A stretch of DNA of 64,000 nt, from the NCBI GenBank assembly GCA_905215475.1, contig CAJMPW010000005.1, positions 62,001 to 126,000 of the forward strand, in the 5' to 3' direction. Made by a program: the position numbers and the translations under genes. Of this stretch, positions 62,522 to 64,000 are shown in pieces. The stretch's first letter is position 1. Every line of letters begins with the position of its first letter. The notes under the pieces were generated by a model, which saw nothing but the letters and a program-made list of their open reading frames with translations, made no database searches and was not told the origin of the DNA. Origin of the DNA: CAG-103 sp905215475 (GTDB lineage Bacteria; Bacillota; Clostridia; Oscillospirales; Oscillospiraceae).

Positions 62522-64000
62522 ATGATCACTGTTGATGACCTCTCGCTGCAGTACAGCGGCGCACCGCTGTTTTCCAAGGTAAACCTGCAGTTCACCCCAG
62601 GCAACTGCTACGGCATCATCGGCGCAAACGGCGCCGGAAAATCCACATTCCTGAAGATCCTCTCCGGTCAGCTCGAGCCGAGCTCCGGCGGCGTGCATAT
62701 CGATCCCAAGGCGCGAATGTCCGTGCTCAAGCAGGATCAGACGATGTATGACGCCTACACCGTCATGGATACGGTGATCATGGGCAATCAGCGCCTGTAT
62801 GACTGCGGCAAGGAAAAGGACGCCATCTACGCCAAGGACGAGATGACGGACGAGGACGGCATCCGCGCTTCCGAGCTTGAGGAGGAATTTGCGGATCTCG
62901 GCGGCTGGGAGGCAGAGTCTGACGCCTCGCGCATCCTGCAGGGACTGGGCGTCTCGCCGGAGTTTCATGAGACCATGATGTCCGACATGGATCCGCGCCT
63001 GAAGGTGAAGGTCCTGCTTGCGCAGGCGCTCTTCGGTCACCCGGACATCATCCTGCTCGATGAGCCGACGAACAACCTCGACCTTGCGAGCGTCGTCTGG
63101 CTGGAGGATTTCCTGATGGATTACGACGGCACCGTGCTCGTCGTGTCGCATGACCGTTACTTCCTCAATAACGTCTGCACGCACATCGTCGATATCGACT
63201 ACGGCAAGATCAAAATGTATGTCGGCAACTATGACTTCTGGTACGAGTCGAGCCAGCTGATGCAAAAGCTCGTCAAGGATCAGAACAAGCGCGCTGAGCA
63301 GAAGATCCAGGAGCTGCAGGCGTTCATTGCACGGTTCTCCGCCAACAAGTCAAAGTCCCGTCAGGCGACGTCCCGCCGCAAGCTGCTCGAGAAGATCGCC
63401 GTCGAGGATATGCCCGCCTCCAGCCGCCGCTATCCGTGGGTCGGCTTCAAGGCTGAGCGAGAGCCGGGCAAGGATCGCCTGTTCGTGACGGATATCAGCA
63501 AGACGGTCGACGGTGAAAAGCTGCTCAACCATGTGAGCTTCATCGTCGGCAAGGAGGACAAGATCGCCATTCTCGGCAAGAACGAGCTTGCCGTGACGAT
63601 GCTCTTTAAGATCCTCATGGGCGACGAAGAACCGGATGAGGGCACGGTCAAGTGGGGCGTTTCAACCACGCAGGCTTACTTCCCCAAGGATCACAACAGC
63701 TATTTTGAAGACTGTGACTATGATCTCATTGACTGGATGCGCCAGTTCTCCGCGGATAAGCGCGAGAGCTACCTGCGCACGTTCCTCGGCCGGATGCTCT
63801 TTTCCGGCGACGATGTGTACAAGCAGGTCAAGGTCCTCTCCGGCGGCGAGAAGGTGCGCTGCATGATCTCGAAGATGATGCTCTCGGGCGCAAACTTCCT
63901 CGTCTTTGACCAGCCGACGAACCACCTTGACCTTGAAAGCATTGCGGCGCTCAATAACGGCATGGATGCTTTCCCATATAACATTATCTTTACCAGCCAC
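62522..64000 (+). CDS. ABC-F family ATPase (YkpA/YbiT-like), 3' end outside window
   Basis: The frame is open from ATG 62522 to the window end (493 codons seen; the C terminus is missing). ABC-F proteins are soluble tandem ATPases that bind ribosomes and tune translation. NBD1 has a normal Walker A (GANGAGKST, 34-42) and Walker B (IILLDEPTNNLD), but its signature region is MSDMDPRLKVKVLLAQALF instead of LSGGEK. A linker (Arm/P-tot region, about 245-310) follows. NBD2 has a normal signature (VLSGGEKVRCM), but its Walker A reads LGKNELAVTMLF, with Val358 in place of the lysine, and Walker B reads LVFDQPTNHLD, with Gln464 in place of the catalytic Glu. One composite ATP site is therefore intact and the other degraded. 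GAAGGAG precedes the ATG. Confidence 0.93.
   Translation, partial: MITVDDLSLQYSGAPLFSKVNLQFTPGNCYGIIGANGAGKSTFLKILSGQLEPSSGGVHIDPKARMSVLKQDQTMYDAYTVMDTVIMGNQRLYDCGKEKDAIYAKDEMTDEDGIRASELEEEFADLGGWEAESDASRILQGLGVSPEFHETMMSDMDPRLKVKVLLAQALFGHPDIILLDEPTNNLDLASVVWLEDFLMDYDGTVLVVSHDRYFLNNVCTHIVDIDYGKIKMYVGNYDFWYESSQLMQKLVKDQNKRAEQKIQELQAFIARFSANKSKSRQATSRRKLLEKIAVEDMPASSRRYPWVGFKAEREPGKDRLFVTDISKTVDGEKLLNHVSFIVGKEDKIAILGKNELAVTMLFKILMGDEEPDEGTVKWGVSTTQAYFPKDHNSYFEDCDYDLIDWMRQFSADKRESYLRTFLGRMLFSGDDVYKQVKVLSGGEKVRCMISKMMLSGANFLVFDQPTNHLDLESIAALNNGMDAFPYNIIFTSH

Noticed and set aside
1..64000. CRISPR arrays, insertion sequences, prophage modules, T-box leaders or well-known riboswitches
   Set aside because: None recognised on either strand by eye; a dedicated covariance-model or repeat search was not possible here.

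Overview
The window reads as ordinary chromosomal DNA from a spore-forming, anaerobic, GC-rich member of the Clostridia. The Oscillospiraceae (the Oscillibacter/Flavonifractor/Intestinimonas neighbourhood) fit best. The evidence is a set of endospore genes (sigG, ymxH/ylmC, a spoIIQ-like gene, spoIIE, a spoIIM-like gene, sigH, spoIVA, a cwlD-like gene), an oxygen-sensitive 2-hydroxyacyl-CoA dehydratase system with its activase, pyrophosphate-based energy metabolism (PPi-type phosphofructokinase and a membrane pyrophosphatase), and clostridial-type housekeeping proteins. Species assignment is inference; no rRNA gene is present. No prophage, insertion sequence or CRISPR array was seen.

Layout. 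1-8.3 kb: 3' end of rarA, a DUF951 gene, degV, then leftward rpsB-tsf, ymxH, sigG and a dicarboxylate symporter, followed by a rightward AraC regulator and transglutaminase-like gene. 8.3-17.9 kb: an FMN alpha-hydroxy-acid oxidase and a radical SAM protein (leftward), trmL, the glycolytic block pgk-tpiA-gpmI-eno, a spoIIQ-like gene, three tRNAs (Met, Glu, Val) and a HAD phosphatase. 18-25 kb: aminotransferase, XRE/S24 regulator, CapA-like protein, rRNA methyltransferase and the PPi-driven ion pump. 25-30.8 kb: leftward 2-hydroxyacyl-CoA dehydratase operon (beta, alpha, a 68-aa membrane protein, activase), then a GNAT/UDG pair. 31-41.6 kb: murC, spoIIE plus a tail-anchored small protein, ahcY, mgtE, a SpoIID/LytB protein, queA and a CIRCE-controlled hsp20. 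41.7-52.3 kb: tgt-yajC-yrzE, spoIIM-xerD, ruvCAB, sigH, small zinc/redox proteins, trmK, nif3, spoIVA. 52.3-64 kb: a low-GC orphan gene beside an Rhs-like remnant, an aspartate aminotransferase, cwlD-radA, xerC, a P-type-ATPase-like protein without catalytic motifs, fba, PPi-PFK and an ABC-F ATPase cut by the window end.

How the parts fit. Glycolysis is nearly complete across three loci (pfp, fba, pgk-tpiA-gpmI-eno; gap is absent). PPi links pfp to the hppA pump. Sporulation genes are scattered among vegetative genes, and promoters are often packed into the terminator of the preceding gene. In two cases (sigG and the spoIIQ-like gene) a near-perfect sigma-F-type promoter is built into a terminator hairpin with the same geometry: -35 just before the hairpin, the 5' arm as spacer, the -10 over the loop. 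This is the most distinctive regulatory observation. The most unusual proteins are the motif-less P-type ATPase homologue and an ABC-F ATPase in which one of the two composite ATP sites is consistently degraded.
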